A stretch of DNA of 64,000 bases from an uncultured Corynebacterium sp. (GCF_946998835.1 NZ_CAMQAZ010000013.1:1-64000), one strand, 5' to 3'; counted from the first letter of the stretch, positions 33,859 through 44,095 are shown. A program made the numbers and translations. Notes: a model not told the origin generated them from the sequence alone.

Positions 33859-35382
33859 TTAGACCAGAGCCTGCTTGGCTGCGTGGTCGAACTCTTCCTT
33901 AATCTTCTCGCTCGGTTCCTTCGTAGCCAGCGTGACAATGATCATCACGACAGTTGCAGCGGCGAAGCCCGGGACAATCTCATAGAGAGTATCGCTGAGC
34001 GAGCTCATGCCCCATACGAAGGAGACAACCGCACCAGTGATCATGCCGGCTGCCGCACCTGGGGTGTTCAGACGCGACCAGTAGAGCGAAGCCAGCAGAA
34101 CCGGGCCGAATGCCGAGCCGAAGCCAGCCCACGCGAAGCCAACCAGATCCAGAATGGAGCTGTTCGGGTTAGCCGCGATGATTGCGGCGATGACGGCGAT
34201 TAGTGCGACAGCGACGCGGGAGAGAGTCATGTAGGTCTTCGGACGCAGCGACTTGTTGACCGTTGCCTTGAACAAGTCCTCAATCAGCGCGGAGGAAGAC
34301 ACCAGCAGCTGCGAAGAAATGGTGGACATAATTGCGGCCAGCACCGCAGTCAGAATCAGACCTGCGATCAGCGGGTGGAACAGGATGCGGGTCATGTCCA
34401 GGAAGATGGTCTCGTAAGAAGATGCATCCGTGACCGAAGCATCCGGGTTCGTAGCGAAAAAGACAGTTGCAGTCAGCGCCACGAGGACCGAGCCGAGCAT
34501 GCACAATGCCTGCCAGCCAACGCCCCAGCGACGACCCTCGGTTGCGTCCTTTGCGCTACGCAGAGCCATAAAGCGAACGATGATGTGCGGCTGGCCGAAG
34601 TAGCCCAGACCCCAACCGAGCAGACCGATAATCGTGATGAACGGAATGCCAGCGAACGGATCGAAGAAGGTCTCGACCGGCTGTCCCTCGCTGCCCGGGT
34701 AGGGGTTGTTAGCAGCAAAGCTGAAGATGTCCGAGAAGGAATTGCCATTGTTGACCAGGTAGATGATGCCGACAGTCGGAACCGTCAGCAGCGCGATGAA
34801 CATAATGACGCCCTGTACAGTGTCCGTGTAGGACACAGCCAGGAAGCCACCGAACAGGGTGTATGCGACAGTGATAGCCGCAACCAACAGCATGCCGACA
34901 AGGTAGTTGCCACCGAACGTCGACTCCCAGTAGCGGCCACCTGCGACCATGCCCGAGGAGACGTAGAAGGTGAAGAACAGCAAAATAATCAGGCCTGCGG
35001 CAACGCGCAGCACCTTCGACGTATCGTGCAGACGATTCTCCAAGAACGACGGCACGGTAATCGAGTTACGAGCAATCTTGGTGTAACTACGCAGGCGTGG
35101 TGCGGTGAACTTCCAGTTCAGCCATGCGCCTGCGACCAGGCCGATTGCGATCCACGTCTGATTTAGACCGGAAAGGTAAATCGCGCCGGGAAGACCCATC
35201 AGCAGCCAGCCGGACATGTCCGATGCGCCCGCCGATAGTGCCGCGACGAACGGATGCAGGCCACGACCACCAATCATGTATTCGTCATACTCTGCGGTCT
35301 TTTTCCATCCGGTCCAGCCGATGTAGACCATCAACAGCAGATAAATGACTAGTGCGATGATGAACCATGTGTGTTGGTCCAC
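33859..35382 (-). CDS. putP: sodium/proline symporter PutP
   Basis: A protein of 507 residues with about 13 membrane helices of the sodium:solute symporter (SSS) family. Diagnostic segments include YMIGGRGLHPFVAALSAGAS and DMSGWLLMGLPGAIY (helix 2, sodium and proline site), GGFLAVSYTDTVQG (helix 6) and GWGLGYFGQPHI (helix 7-8). It imports proline with Na+ as nutrient or osmolyte. The GTG start has GAGGA eight bases upstream. It is transcribed away from the SNF2 operon across a 570-bp spacer, which must hold both promoters. Confidence 0.92.
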   Translation of the reverse strand: MDQHTWFIIALVIYLLLMVYIGWTGWKKTAEYDEYMIGGRGLHPFVAALSAGASDMSGWLLMGLPGAIYLSGLNQTWIAIGLVAGAWLNWKFTAPRLRSYTKIARNSITVPSFLENRLHDTSKVLRVAAGLIILLFFTFYVSSGMVAGGRYWESTFGGNYLVGMLLVAAITVAYTLFGGFLAVSYTDTVQGVIMFIALLTVPTVGIIYLVNNGNSFSDIFSFAANNPYPGSEGQPVETFFDPFAGIPFITIIGLLGWGLGYFGQPHIIVRFMALRSAKDATEGRRWGVGWQALCMLGSVLVALTATVFFATNPDASVTDASSYETIFLDMTRILFHPLIAGLILTAVLAAIMSTISSQLLVSSSALIEDLFKATVNKSLRPKTYMTLSRVAVALIAVIAAIIAANPNSSILDLVGFAWAGFGSAFGPVLLASLYWSRLNTPGAAAGMITGAVVSFVWGMSSLSDTLYEIVPGFAAATVVMIIVTLATKEPSEKIKEEFDHAAKQALV

Positions 35383-35952
35383 AGGTCAACTCCTCATTAT
35401 TTATTAGGCGTACAGTCGGACTCGCACACTGTCCCAGCACGTCAGAAAACGCTTCCGACGGCGTATCACTCAATTTCCCTTGCCAGCATTTGCTTGGCGA
35501 CGTTCACAGCGCTTTAACACTATCGAGCCATATTGGGCCATAAAGCGGCCGACAGAAATGGCGGCAGCTGTGAGTCGAACTGTGACAGGACTATTGCGCG
35601 AGTCACACATTTTTAATTCTTGTAGCCCATACGACGTTTGCATGTGACGCGCTGCATTGCAAGATAAGACGCGACGAAAAATGTCGTAAAAATCGGTTAA
35701 GACGGATAATTTACCTGGAAAAAGGGGTATTTGAGTAGGAGTGAAGTATTTTTACCAAAAACGGAATTCGAACAGGCGTGCTAATCTAGTGGTGTGGTGA
35801 AAAGCCTACTCCGGGGTGCGTGGCACAATCTTCTGTGAAGAAAAATCCGGTGGCGAAGCCGCCAGATGTTTGGACAGTGATGGCCGAAAAAGATGACCGA
35901 GTAGAAGTTGACTGAGTAAAAGGATGACTGAGCAAGCAGTGGGGAGGAAGTA
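35383..35952. promoter_or_regulatory. divergent promoter region between putP and the SNF2 operon
   Basis: No gene is seen in these 570 bp. The base composition is AT-rich at about 35640-35780. A TAATCT at about 35781 could be a -10 element for the SNF2 operon. TGTGAC and TCACAC elements occur near 35583-35610, but their spacing does not fit a GlxR/CRP site. A strong GGGGAGGAAG ribosome site precedes the SNF2 ATG. Confidence 0.4.
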
Positions 35953-38900
35953 ATGGGCGAAGTTGCAAAGTCGACGGTGCCGTTGCTACTGCACGCGGTC
36001 TGGAAGGACGATTCGGGTCTTCACCTGTGGGTAGAGCGCCCAGAGGGGCACCGGATTGTTTCGGATGTGGATTTGCTGGAGGTTCCGGCTCATCAACGCC
36101 GACTCTTCGCGGTTCTGGGGCAGGGGCATCGAGCACAACTGACGTTAAAGTTGCGCACCCCGAAGGGGCGGGAGGTAGAGAAAGTTGTCCCCACGTGGGT
36201 GTTTCCGCCGTGGTCTGCTGTGTCGGTGCTGGTGCAGTTACAGGAGGATGTCTCTTCCGCGGCCATGGCCCCGGATCTTCGGTTTTTTGTAGATGTCGTG
36301 CAGGGGCTAGATGCTTTCGCCCGGTCGGGCCGGGCTTTGGTGGCACTGGCATGGGAAGACAACGAGTGGTGGCCGACGTGGCGGATGTCGGAGGGGATTA
36401 GTGAGATTGCCTGGCAAAGCCAGGTCATCTCCCGCACCCCACCGGTGTTGATAGATAACGGAGGTGCCACGGTGGCTGAAGACTTCATCAATCGGATGTT
36501 CCATTGGGTCACTAACGCACTTCTGGCGGATCTGGATGAACCGGCGGAACAGCGGCAGAGTTTTGTGCGGTCGTTGTTACAGTCCGAGTCACTTGGGCGG
36601 GCGACACCGGGAGTGGCGCAGTCGCTGGCAAAGTGGAGGCTGTCAGCCGATGGCGAGAATGTTCGTCTGCAGCTAATGGTGCAGGAACCGGTTGGATTTG
36701 AGGGCCAACTGGAAGACTTGCCCGATGTGGATCTTCCACAACTGTTGGAGTTGCGCGACCGGGCGGATGCAGAAGGCGGCTCTGTGACCCGCTTTGACCC
36801 GCGTGCGGCCGCGGTGGAGCACGAGACTCTGTGGCCATTGCGGATGTACTACCGCATTGGCGTGGCAGCTCCAGAGCGGCTGAATCCTGAGATGTGCCGT
36901 CGGTCGGTGCTGTCGCTGCTTCGGCCCCAACTATTAGCAGCCCAAGAGGCGTTCCCAACACTGAAAAATGCGAAAGCCGCAGGGCATCCGGGCCTGGATT
37001 TGTTGCTGACATCGGAGCAACTTATCGAGCTGATGACTAGCGGAATCTCTCGGTTGGCAAAGGTCGATATCGATGTGATGCTGCCGCCAAACTGGAAGTC
37101 GGTGGAGACGACGCTGCAGTTGCATACGGAAGTCCCGCAGCTTGATCCGACGGGGCCGGCAGGCCGCCGTTCGGAACCGAAGCTCGGATTTGACCAGCTG
37201 GTTGATTACGAGTGGAAGCTGGCTGTGGGGGACACGGTGCTGACGGAAGCGGAAATGAGGGAGCTCGCTGCATCGAGTACCGGCCTTGTCCATCTTCGTG
37301 ATCACTGGGTTCACGCGAACCCGGAGGTAGCCAGAGAAGCCCTGAAGTTCTTGGTGGAACAGACCAAGGCTGGAGAAGAAACCGGTAAGGGGCAAGCCAC
37401 TCTGAAAGAGCTGGTATTTGACGGCGGTCTGGAGGCGAAAACTCCGGCACCGGTGCCGGTAGCACCCAGGGATCCCTCGTGGCTAAAGGCTCTGGTGTTG
37501 AAGTACTCCGACGGTTCCACACCCTCCTCGGGGGCAGTCGAGGTGCCATCGAGTTTTACTGGTGAGCTGCGGGAGTATCAGCAGCGCGGTGTGGAGTGGT
37601 TGGCGGATATGTCTAACCGCGGCTTCGGTGTCATCCTCGCTGATGACATGGGGCTTGGTAAGACGGTGCAGATTTTGGCGCTGCTGGAGTACGAACGCTG
37701 CCGTCGTCAAGCGGATGCTGTGAATCAAGAGCACAAAACATCGCTTCTGGTAGTTCCGACAGGCGTGCTGCGCAACTGGGCCGCCGAAGCTAAAAAGTTC
37801 ACGCCAGAGCTCAAGGTCGGGCTGTTGCATGGTTCAAATCGGCCACAGGGGGAAGAACTACAGGATTTCATTGCGGACCACGATGTGGTTGTGACGACCT
37901 ACGGTGTCGCGACTCGCGATGTGAATGAACTGGTCCAAGTGAAATGGGACCACGTGATTGCTGATGAAGCACAGGCGATTAAAAACCCCAACGCGCAGGT
38001 ATCGAGGGCGCTGCGTAGTTTACGTTCGAGGCACAACATTGCCATGACCGGTACTCCCGTGGAAAATGACCTAGGCGAATTGCGTACCATCATGGATTTT
38101 TGTAATCCCGGTATGCTCGGCTCGGCGAATGCATTCCGCAACAAGTTCGCGATTCCAATTGAGCGCGATGGAAACGCGGAAATGCTGCTGCAACTGCAGT
38201 CGATTACAGCGCCTTTTATCCTGCGCAGGCTCAAGTCTGACCCCGCTATTGCCCCAGACCTGCCCAAGAAGAACGAGCAGGTGGAGATGGTTCCACTCAC
38301 TGCGGAGCAAGCGTTCTTGTACCAAGAGGCAGTGAAGGATCTCGAAGACAAGCTCAAGCGCTCGAAGCGGAATCGCTCTGGCAATTTCGGTCGAAAGAGC
38401 ATCATCCTGGGCGGAATCATGAAGTTGAAGCAAATCTGCAACCACCCAGCGCATTACCAGCATGATGGCTCCGGGCTGCTCAATCATGGGCAGCATCGCT
38501 CAGGAAAGGTCGCGCGGCTGGAAGAGCTCGTAGATGAGATTGTCCAAAACGGTGAACGTGCGCTGGTATTCACCCAGTTTGTGGAGTTCGGCAAGATGCT
38601 TGCTCCCCATTTCAGTAAGCGACTGGGCGTAGACATTCCGTTTATTCAAGGCTCGATGACCCCGGCACAGCGTGAAAAAGTGGTGGCAGAATTCAATGCT
38701 CCGGATGGGCCACCAATTATTTTGCTGTCGACCCTAGCTGCGGGTGTTGGTATTAACCTGGTGGCCGCCAACCATGTCATTCACATCGACAGATGGTGGA
38801 ATCCAGCGGTGGAGAATCAAGCGACGGACCGTTCCTACCGCATAGGTCAGCGTAAAGATGTGCACGTGCACAAGCTGGTTAGCGTGGGAACTCTCGAAGA

Positions 38901-39198
38901 ACGCATCGACGAGCTGATTTTTGAAAAGGCAGAATTGGCCGATGCGGTGGTGCGCGCTGGTGAAACCAAGTTGACGGAGATGGACTTTCACCGATTGCGT
39001 TCGCTATGGCAATTGGACAAGGACAAGATTCAGTCGTTGCGCAGTTCAATGAAGGATTCGACGGATGGGGCTTTGACCGGACGTGGTTCCGCTGGTGCAA
39101 GCGAGCGGGATTCCGCTTCCTCGGATGCCACGACTTCGGATTCTGCTCCAATCCCAAATAATGTGACCCCGTTTCGAGCCCAGAAGAGGTGGTACTAA
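35953..39198 (+). CDS. SNF2/HepA-family DNA-translocating ATPase
   Basis: A protein of 1081 residues. About 550 N-terminal residues form the accessory region found in actinobacterial SNF2 proteins (HelZ-like). Then come the two motor domains: Walker A DDMGLGKT (about 565), DEAQAIKNP (motif II, DEAQ, about 669), TGTPVENDLGEL (III), and DRWWNPAVENQATDRSYRIGQ segments in the second domain (about 940-965). The C-terminal 45 residues are Ser/Asp-rich and disordered. SNF2 motors move along duplex DNA and strip proteins or remodel structures. It overlaps the SWIM gene by three bases and heads a four-gene operon of DNA-processing proteins. Confidence 0.92.
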   Translation: MGEVAKSTVPLLLHAVWKDDSGLHLWVERPEGHRIVSDVDLLEVPAHQRRLFAVLGQGHRAQLTLKLRTPKGREVEKVVPTWVFPPWSAVSVLVQLQEDVSSAAMAPDLRFFVDVVQGLDAFARSGRALVALAWEDNEWWPTWRMSEGISEIAWQSQVISRTPPVLIDNGGATVAEDFINRMFHWVTNALLADLDEPAEQRQSFVRSLLQSESLGRATPGVAQSLAKWRLSADGENVRLQLMVQEPVGFEGQLEDLPDVDLPQLLELRDRADAEGGSVTRFDPRAAAVEHETLWPLRMYYRIGVAAPERLNPEMCRRSVLSLLRPQLLAAQEAFPTLKNAKAAGHPGLDLLLTSEQLIELMTSGISRLAKVDIDVMLPPNWKSVETTLQLHTEVPQLDPTGPAGRRSEPKLGFDQLVDYEWKLAVGDTVLTEAEMRELAASSTGLVHLRDHWVHANPEVAREALKFLVEQTKAGEETGKGQATLKELVFDGGLEAKTPAPVPVAPRDPSWLKALVLKYSDGSTPSSGAVEVPSSFTGELREYQQRGVEWLADMSNRGFGVILADDMGLGKTVQILALLEYERCRRQADAVNQEHKTSLLVVPTGVLRNWAAEAKKFTPELKVGLLHGSNRPQGEELQDFIADHDVVVTTYGVATRDVNELVQVKWDHVIADEAQAIKNPNAQVSRALRSLRSRHNIAMTGTPVENDLGELRTIMDFCNPGMLGSANAFRNKFAIPIERDGNAEMLLQLQSITAPFILRRLKSDPAIAPDLPKKNEQVEMVPLTAEQAFLYQEAVKDLEDKLKRSKRNRSGNFGRKSIILGGIMKLKQICNHPAHYQHDGSGLLNHGQHRSGKVARLEELVDEIVQNGERALVFTQFVEFGKMLAPHFSKRLGVDIPFIQGSMTPAQREKVVAEFNAPDGPPIILLSTLAAGVGINLVAANHVIHIDRWWNPAVENQATDRSYRIGQRKDVHVHKLVSVGTLEERIDELIFEKAELADAVVRAGETKLTEMDFHRLRSLWQLDKDKIQSLRSSMKDSTDGALTGRGSAGASERDSASSDATTSDSAPIPNNVTPFRAQKRWY

Positions 39199-40256
39199 TG
39201 GCCGGCGATGGAGATGTGAAATGGGGCGACAATGTCATCTTTGCCGAGTTCGGTAAGGGCCCCTCGGGAAAACGCGGTCGCAAAAGGTCTACGAGACGAA
39301 GCGCGCCGGCAACTAGCTCGACGATAGAAAAGCTGCTGGCCACCCAGGACTGGGCAGGTGCATTTACCGGGCAACAGCGACGTGGAACCGCGGCGCGAGT
39401 GGCGGTCGAGCCACGGACAACCTTTGCTCGGTGGGTGTGGGAGTTCATCATCCGCGGCGCTGATTCGGGCCGTGTCCACAGAGGTGAGAAGTACAGGTTT
39501 GACGGCAATGTGCTTGGGCTTCGAATCGCCGATGGCTACATCATCGGCGAAGTCCAAGGTAGCCAACCGGAACCTTTTTCAGTCTTCATCCGATTCCCAC
39601 GACGAGAACAGAAACAAATTGACGACGTACTGAGGTGGTTGGTAAGCAATCCTTCGGCGTTTACGGAGTTTGAACGCGGCGAGTTGCCGTATGAACAAAT
39701 GGAAATGCTTCTGTGCGATGGCGAAGAGCACATTTACAGCGAATGCACCTGCCCGGATCCGGCGCCCGTGTGTAAGCACATCGTCGCAGTGGGAGCTCAA
39801 CTTGTCGCTGATATCGACCGCAACCCGCTGTCACTGATGCAACTGCGCGATTATCCCCAGCGGGAATTACAGCGGCGACTGCAGGAACTAACGCTGCTGC
39901 AAAAGCGAACTGCACCGAAGCGACTCGGCCTCGGTGGTGCTGTTCGCGAGAATCCCAATCAATCTAAGCAGCAGTCGGATGATGACAGTGGAGCACATGG
40001 CGGTGACAACAATCAGCAAAAGGCTACCGAGCTCTTCGCTGTCGAGACCGATTATTGGGGCAATGACCTGGAACGGGTCAGTGTTCCATCACTTGAGATT
40101 ATTGACCCGTTAGCAGTTACCGACCGCAGCTTGCTGCATGAAGCATTGCAGCCAACCTGCGTAATTTCGAGAGAAACCATTCGTGCAGTCGCCGATTTGG
40201 AAGACTGTTGGCAGCATCTGCAGGAATCACTGAGCCTGGGACAAAAGGAGCGCTAA
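39198..40256 (+). CDS. SWIM zinc-finger protein
   Basis: A protein of 352 residues with a SWIM motif CxC-x(n)-CxH at about 183-193 (CTCPDPAPVCKH), which binds zinc and usually contacts DNA or a partner protein. SWIM proteins often stand next to SNF2 ATPases in actinobacteria. Around the motif are a basic N-terminus (KRGRKRSTRRS) and a Gln/Asp-rich stretch near 255-275. The ATG at 39198 shares a base with the SNF2 stop codon (TAATG), so the two are translationally coupled and probably act together. An upstream GTG in the same frame is less likely. Its exact role is unknown. Confidence 0.85.
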   Translation: MAGDGDVKWGDNVIFAEFGKGPSGKRGRKRSTRRSAPATSSTIEKLLATQDWAGAFTGQQRRGTAARVAVEPRTTFARWVWEFIIRGADSGRVHRGEKYRFDGNVLGLRIADGYIIGEVQGSQPEPFSVFIRFPRREQKQIDDVLRWLVSNPSAFTEFERGELPYEQMEMLLCDGEEHIYSECTCPDPAPVCKHIVAVGAQLVADIDRNPLSLMQLRDYPQRELQRRLQELTLLQKRTAPKRLGLGGAVRENPNQSKQQSDDDSGAHGGDNNQQKATELFAVETDYWGNDLERVSVPSLEIIDPLAVTDRSLLHEALQPTCVISRETIRAVADLEDCWQHLQESLSLGQKER

Positions 40257-40258
40257 TC

Positions 40259-41434
40259 ATGAAATTCATTCACACCTCAGATTGGCAATTGGGAATGACG
40301 CGGTGGTTCCTCGAACTCGATGGAGGCGAAGCTCAAGCACGGTTCCACGAAAGCCGCCTGAGTGCCATCGACCGCATCGGAGAGTTGGCGACGAGAGAAG
40401 GCGCAGAGTTCATCGTTGTCGCCGGTGACGTGTTTGATTCCAATACACTGCCGGACAAGGTGTTCTTGCGGGCCCTCGACCGAATCGCCAAACTACCGGT
40501 GCCGGTATACCTCCTACCGGGAAACCATGATGCACTTGACGCTTCTTCCATATATCGACGTAGCGCCTTCGAATCCCTGGAAGACCAAGGAGTCTTCGTG
40601 ATACGCGACAGCAATCCCATCACCATCCGGGACGCGGTGGAACTCATTGGTGTGCCAGTACGCGGGAAATATTCGGCGGACGACGTAGTGGCGGAGTTGG
40701 CCATGGAGCTTGAACCAACTGATGGGATTCGAGTAATGGTCGCGCATGGGCAAGTGGAGGGATTTGGCGCTGATGCCGGTGCCACTATTGACCTGACGAG
40801 TTTGGAACAGGCGATTGAGCGCGAAGCGTTGCACTACGTTGCATTGGGGGATTCGCACTCTACGAGCCAGCTGGACCATGCTGGCAGAGTTTATTTTTCC
40901 GGTGCACATGAGACCACGGCGTATGACGACAAAGAGAGAGATTCTGGCAATGCGCTAGTCGTCGACATCGCAGAAGGCGGTGCCGAAAAGGGGGCAGTCA
41001 CCGTTACCTCCCACCGAGTTGGGCAGTGGGCTTTTCACTCGATCGACATGGATATCACTGACGCAGAAGAGCTCGACGAATTCTTTGCTGAACTTGACGG
41101 TATTGAGGCGAAGACGGACACGGCGGTGAAGTATTCACTGCGAGGAACCGTGACACTGTCGGAGTCAACGGCCTTTGAAAACCGATTAGAGCAATATCAA
41201 CAGCTTTTCGCCGCTCTTTACAGGCGGCAGAGTGGCTCAGATTTGACAGTGGTTCCCTCCGAGGGAGATATCTCTAACCTCAATCTCACCGGATATCCGC
41301 TGGCAGCTGCAGAAAAGCTGACAGAACTCAGCCAAGGGCGAACCGAGACCGGTAGCCCACTATCAGAAGCAGAAACCACCGCAGCAGCCGATGCGCTTCG
41401 CTTGCTGGCCCGTCTGGCAGGAGAGAAGGAATAA
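40259..41434 (+). CDS. Mre11/SbcD-like metallophosphoesterase nuclease
   Basis: A protein of 391 residues. The calcineurin-like nuclease motifs are mostly in order: VVAGDVFDSN (II), LLPGNHDAL (III) and VMVAHGQVEGF (IV). Motif I reads TSDWQLG, where most SbcD/Mre11 proteins have Asp-x-His; here the His is Gln10. The last motif reads ALGDSHS instead of a Gly-His-x-His. I recall the DWQLG form from other actinobacterial relatives, so it probably marks a subfamily rather than a dead enzyme. The ATG has AAGGAG nine bases upstream and lies two bases after the SWIM stop. The Rad50-like partner starts three bases after its end. Confidence 0.88.
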   Translation: MKFIHTSDWQLGMTRWFLELDGGEAQARFHESRLSAIDRIGELATREGAEFIVVAGDVFDSNTLPDKVFLRALDRIAKLPVPVYLLPGNHDALDASSIYRRSAFESLEDQGVFVIRDSNPITIRDAVELIGVPVRGKYSADDVVAELAMELEPTDGIRVMVAHGQVEGFGADAGATIDLTSLEQAIEREALHYVALGDSHSTSQLDHAGRVYFSGAHETTAYDDKERDSGNALVVDIAEGGAEKGAVTVTSHRVGQWAFHSIDMDITDAEELDEFFAELDGIEAKTDTAVKYSLRGTVTLSESTAFENRLEQYQQLFAALYRRQSGSDLTVVPSEGDISNLNLTGYPLAAAEKLTELSQGRTETGSPLSEAETTAAADALRLLARLAGEKE

Positions 41435-41437
41435 AGC

Positions 41438-44095
41438 ATGCGTTTCCACGACATCGAATTACACAATGTACGTGCGATTGATTCGCTCTCAATCACCGGG
41501 CTCGCCGAGCGCGGCGTGGTAGTGATTTCCGGTGAAAATGAGTCGGGCAAGACCACTATCGCGAAGGCCATTCATGTTGCGTTGACGACAAAATGGAAGT
41601 CCCGCTCCAGCGAGGCACTCAGCCTAAACAGCCACTTCAGCCAGGAAAAGCCTCAAGTCAAGCTGAGGATGGAGCTTGACGGCTACGAATTTACTCTGAA
41701 CAAAGTCTTCGGAAACACCAAAGACACTGGCACAATTGTGACCGTCCATTCGCCGACGTCCGTGGTTCTCAAAGACGATCAGGCGGAAGAGTGGCTGGCC
41801 GCCCGAATGAATAATGCGGACACCAAAAACCTGTGGCAGGTCTTCGTTGCCGAGCAAGGACAGGCGCAAAAGACCCTGTCCTTGGGAGGCTATGCGCAGG
41901 TTACTAGTGCACTGCAATCTGCCTCTGGGCAGCGCGCAGAAACCGCAGAGGAAGTCGGTCTTTTCGAAGCTATTGAAGCTGAGTACGGCAAATATTTCCA
42001 AAAAAATGGCAAGGAAAGAAAGCAGCTTACCGACGTAGACAAGGAGCTAAAAGAAGCCCAGCACGTGCGTGACGAAGCTGTGAAGAAGGTTCGAGAATTC
42101 GAAGCGCTCAACGAGGAAGCTGCTCGTAATGAAGAAAGTCAGCACACTCAGCGGGCATTGCTGCCAGAGGCCAAGGCGGAGGTCGAGCACTGGGGCCAGG
42201 CGCTAGAAGAGCTCGAGAAGTTTAGGGTTGCGGTGTCCCAGGCGCAAGAGGTCTCTGCAGCGGCAAAGCAGCAGCTGGACTTAGCGAAGCAAGCGCAGCA
42301 AGAGCGGGAGACCCTTATTCAGCAGGCCCAGGATGCCACGGACGAGCACTCCGCTGCAGAGAAGAAAGTCGCTGAACTCAAAGAAGCTTTTGATAAGGAG
42401 GTCACCGCTTTAAAGAAGGCGCAGGAAGAACGCGATGCGGTAGTGGTCTCCTACCGCGAGGCTCGGAAGTCGGAAGAGCTGGCTGCCGCTGAAGTCACGC
42501 TGGGGGAGAAGCGGAGCTTGGTTGAAACGCTGACGAAGCGAGTGGAGAAGCTCGATGAACTTCGTGCGCAACTGGCGCAGCACAAGGACGTTATCGCTCG
42601 GCACGCCGTTACCGATGATGTAATGGAAAAGCTGTTGGCCTGTGAGCGCGAGGTCGCAACAGCCACTGCGGTGTTGGAAGCGTCAAGCCCGAGCGTGGAG
42701 CTTTCGGCTAGCAGCGCGCAAGAGATTGCGGTCGATGGCGAGAAAATGGAGCTAACGCCTGGGGCTGAGACGATTCAGCGTGCGGTCACGAAACCGCTGG
42801 CTATTGAAGTGGGCCACGTGACGGTTGCTATCCAACCCGGCGACGGATCCGATTCTCAGCAACGGAAGTTAGAAAAAGCTGAGACATCGCTCAAGGAACA
42901 GCTGGAGGCGGCAGGCGCTGACTCCGTCGCAGAAGCGCAAAAGGCCCTTACACTGCGTCGTGAAGCGGAGAAAGCGAAATTCCAGGTGGAGACATCCATT
43001 ACAGCGGTGTCCGACGGGGCCCAGTATCACCAGCTCACAGCCGAGTTAGATGATGTAGCCGAACAAGCGCGCGTACACAGCGAGCGGTACCGAAAGCTCG
43101 CGGGCGAGGAGGCGCCGGCGGAGATTGATTTGGCATCGGCAAGGACGCGGTTGGAGGAAGCTGCCGCGCAGCGTAGAGATGCCGAATCTGAGCGCGACAA
43201 TGCTGATATGCGCCTATCGAAGCTGGAAAAGCGCCCTGCACACGCTAACTATACGAAGGCCAGCAGCGAGCTGGAAGGGTTTCGATCCGTTCTGAAAGTG
43301 CGGGAAGATTCGCTTACTACAGCGCGAGAAAAAGCCTCGGATGCTGAGATTTTTGCTGCGGTCGAGAACCGTGCCAAGGATTTCCAGGCAGCGGAAGAGA
43401 AGCTCACTGCGGCACAGAAGGAGTTGGAACAGCGGGACGCAGACGATGTGGAAGCATCGTTGGCGGGTGCTAAGCAACGAAGGGACGCTGTCGAGAATCG
43501 ACTGAGTGAGCTGGAAAGCCGTCGGCAGGAAATTCGTGTGCACTTGGATTACTTCGATAGCGCGAATGAAAAGCTGGCAGCCGCGGAAGGCGCGGTGGAG
43601 CGGATACAGCGAGATCTCGATTCGGTTCGTCGACGTGCGGCCGCTGCTAAAACCCTGGTGGAAGTAATGACGCAGGCGCGTGCGGCATCGCGCAATGCAC
43701 TGGCTGAACCGCTGCTTCGTAAACTTGAAGAGTACGGCGGTGGCGTGTTCGGCGCAGGAACCCAGTTCACGATGAACGAGGACCTGCAGATTGAGTCACG
43801 GTCCAATGCTGACGGCAAGTTCGACGTCGATGAGCTGTCTGGTGGAGCGCAGGAACAATTGGACATTCTGCTGCGCATGGCCGTGGCCGGTGTCATGGAA
43901 GGCGGACAAGGCGCTCCTGTGATTATCGATGACGCACTAGGTTACTCAGACGAACACCGCTTGCGGCGAATGAACAATGCCCTCGCCAAAGCTGGGCGGG
44001 ATATGCAGGTGCTAGTCCTGACATGTGACGAAGCGCGCTTCGATCGCGTGACAGGAGCGGAATTTATGAAAATTCAGGATTTGGTTTCAAGATAG
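41438..44095 (+). CDS. Rad50/SbcC-like ATPase without zinc hook
   Basis: The 885 residues follow the SMC/Rad50 plan. The N-terminal part has Walker A GENESGKTT (32-40). Long heptad-rich coiled coils follow (about 185-415 and 480-750). The C-terminal part has signature LSGGAQEQLDIL and Walker B PVIIDDALGYSD (two Asp rather than Asp-Glu). Rad50 and SbcC have a Cys-x2-Cys zinc hook at the coiled-coil tip. Here that pair is missing and the tip carries a small beta-rich module (about 415-470, including IEVGHVTVAIQPG). It should form the ATP-driven clamp for the Mre11-like nuclease encoded directly upstream. Confidence 0.88.
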   Translation: MRFHDIELHNVRAIDSLSITGLAERGVVVISGENESGKTTIAKAIHVALTTKWKSRSSEALSLNSHFSQEKPQVKLRMELDGYEFTLNKVFGNTKDTGTIVTVHSPTSVVLKDDQAEEWLAARMNNADTKNLWQVFVAEQGQAQKTLSLGGYAQVTSALQSASGQRAETAEEVGLFEAIEAEYGKYFQKNGKERKQLTDVDKELKEAQHVRDEAVKKVREFEALNEEAARNEESQHTQRALLPEAKAEVEHWGQALEELEKFRVAVSQAQEVSAAAKQQLDLAKQAQQERETLIQQAQDATDEHSAAEKKVAELKEAFDKEVTALKKAQEERDAVVVSYREARKSEELAAAEVTLGEKRSLVETLTKRVEKLDELRAQLAQHKDVIARHAVTDDVMEKLLACEREVATATAVLEASSPSVELSASSAQEIAVDGEKMELTPGAETIQRAVTKPLAIEVGHVTVAIQPGDGSDSQQRKLEKAETSLKEQLEAAGADSVAEAQKALTLRREAEKAKFQVETSITAVSDGAQYHQLTAELDDVAEQARVHSERYRKLAGEEAPAEIDLASARTRLEEAAAQRRDAESERDNADMRLSKLEKRPAHANYTKASSELEGFRSVLKVREDSLTTAREKASDAEIFAAVENRAKDFQAAEEKLTAAQKELEQRDADDVEASLAGAKQRRDAVENRLSELESRRQEIRVHLDYFDSANEKLAAAEGAVERIQRDLDSVRRRAAAAKTLVEVMTQARAASRNALAEPLLRKLEEYGGGVFGAGTQFTMNEDLQIESRSNADGKFDVDELSGGAQEQLDILLRMAVAGVMEGGQGAPVIIDDALGYSDEHRLRRMNNALAKAGRDMQVLVLTCDEARFDRVTGAEFMKIQDLVSR

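Noticed and set aside
35583..35612. GlxR/CRP-like site upstream of putP (TGTGAC and TCACAC)
   Set aside because: The half-sites are 17 bases apart instead of six, so they cannot form the usual 16-bp site.
35767..35782. Second LexA box before the SNF2 operon (TCGAACA half-site)
   Set aside because: The right half reads GTGCTA and does not match TGTTCGA; only one half-site is present.
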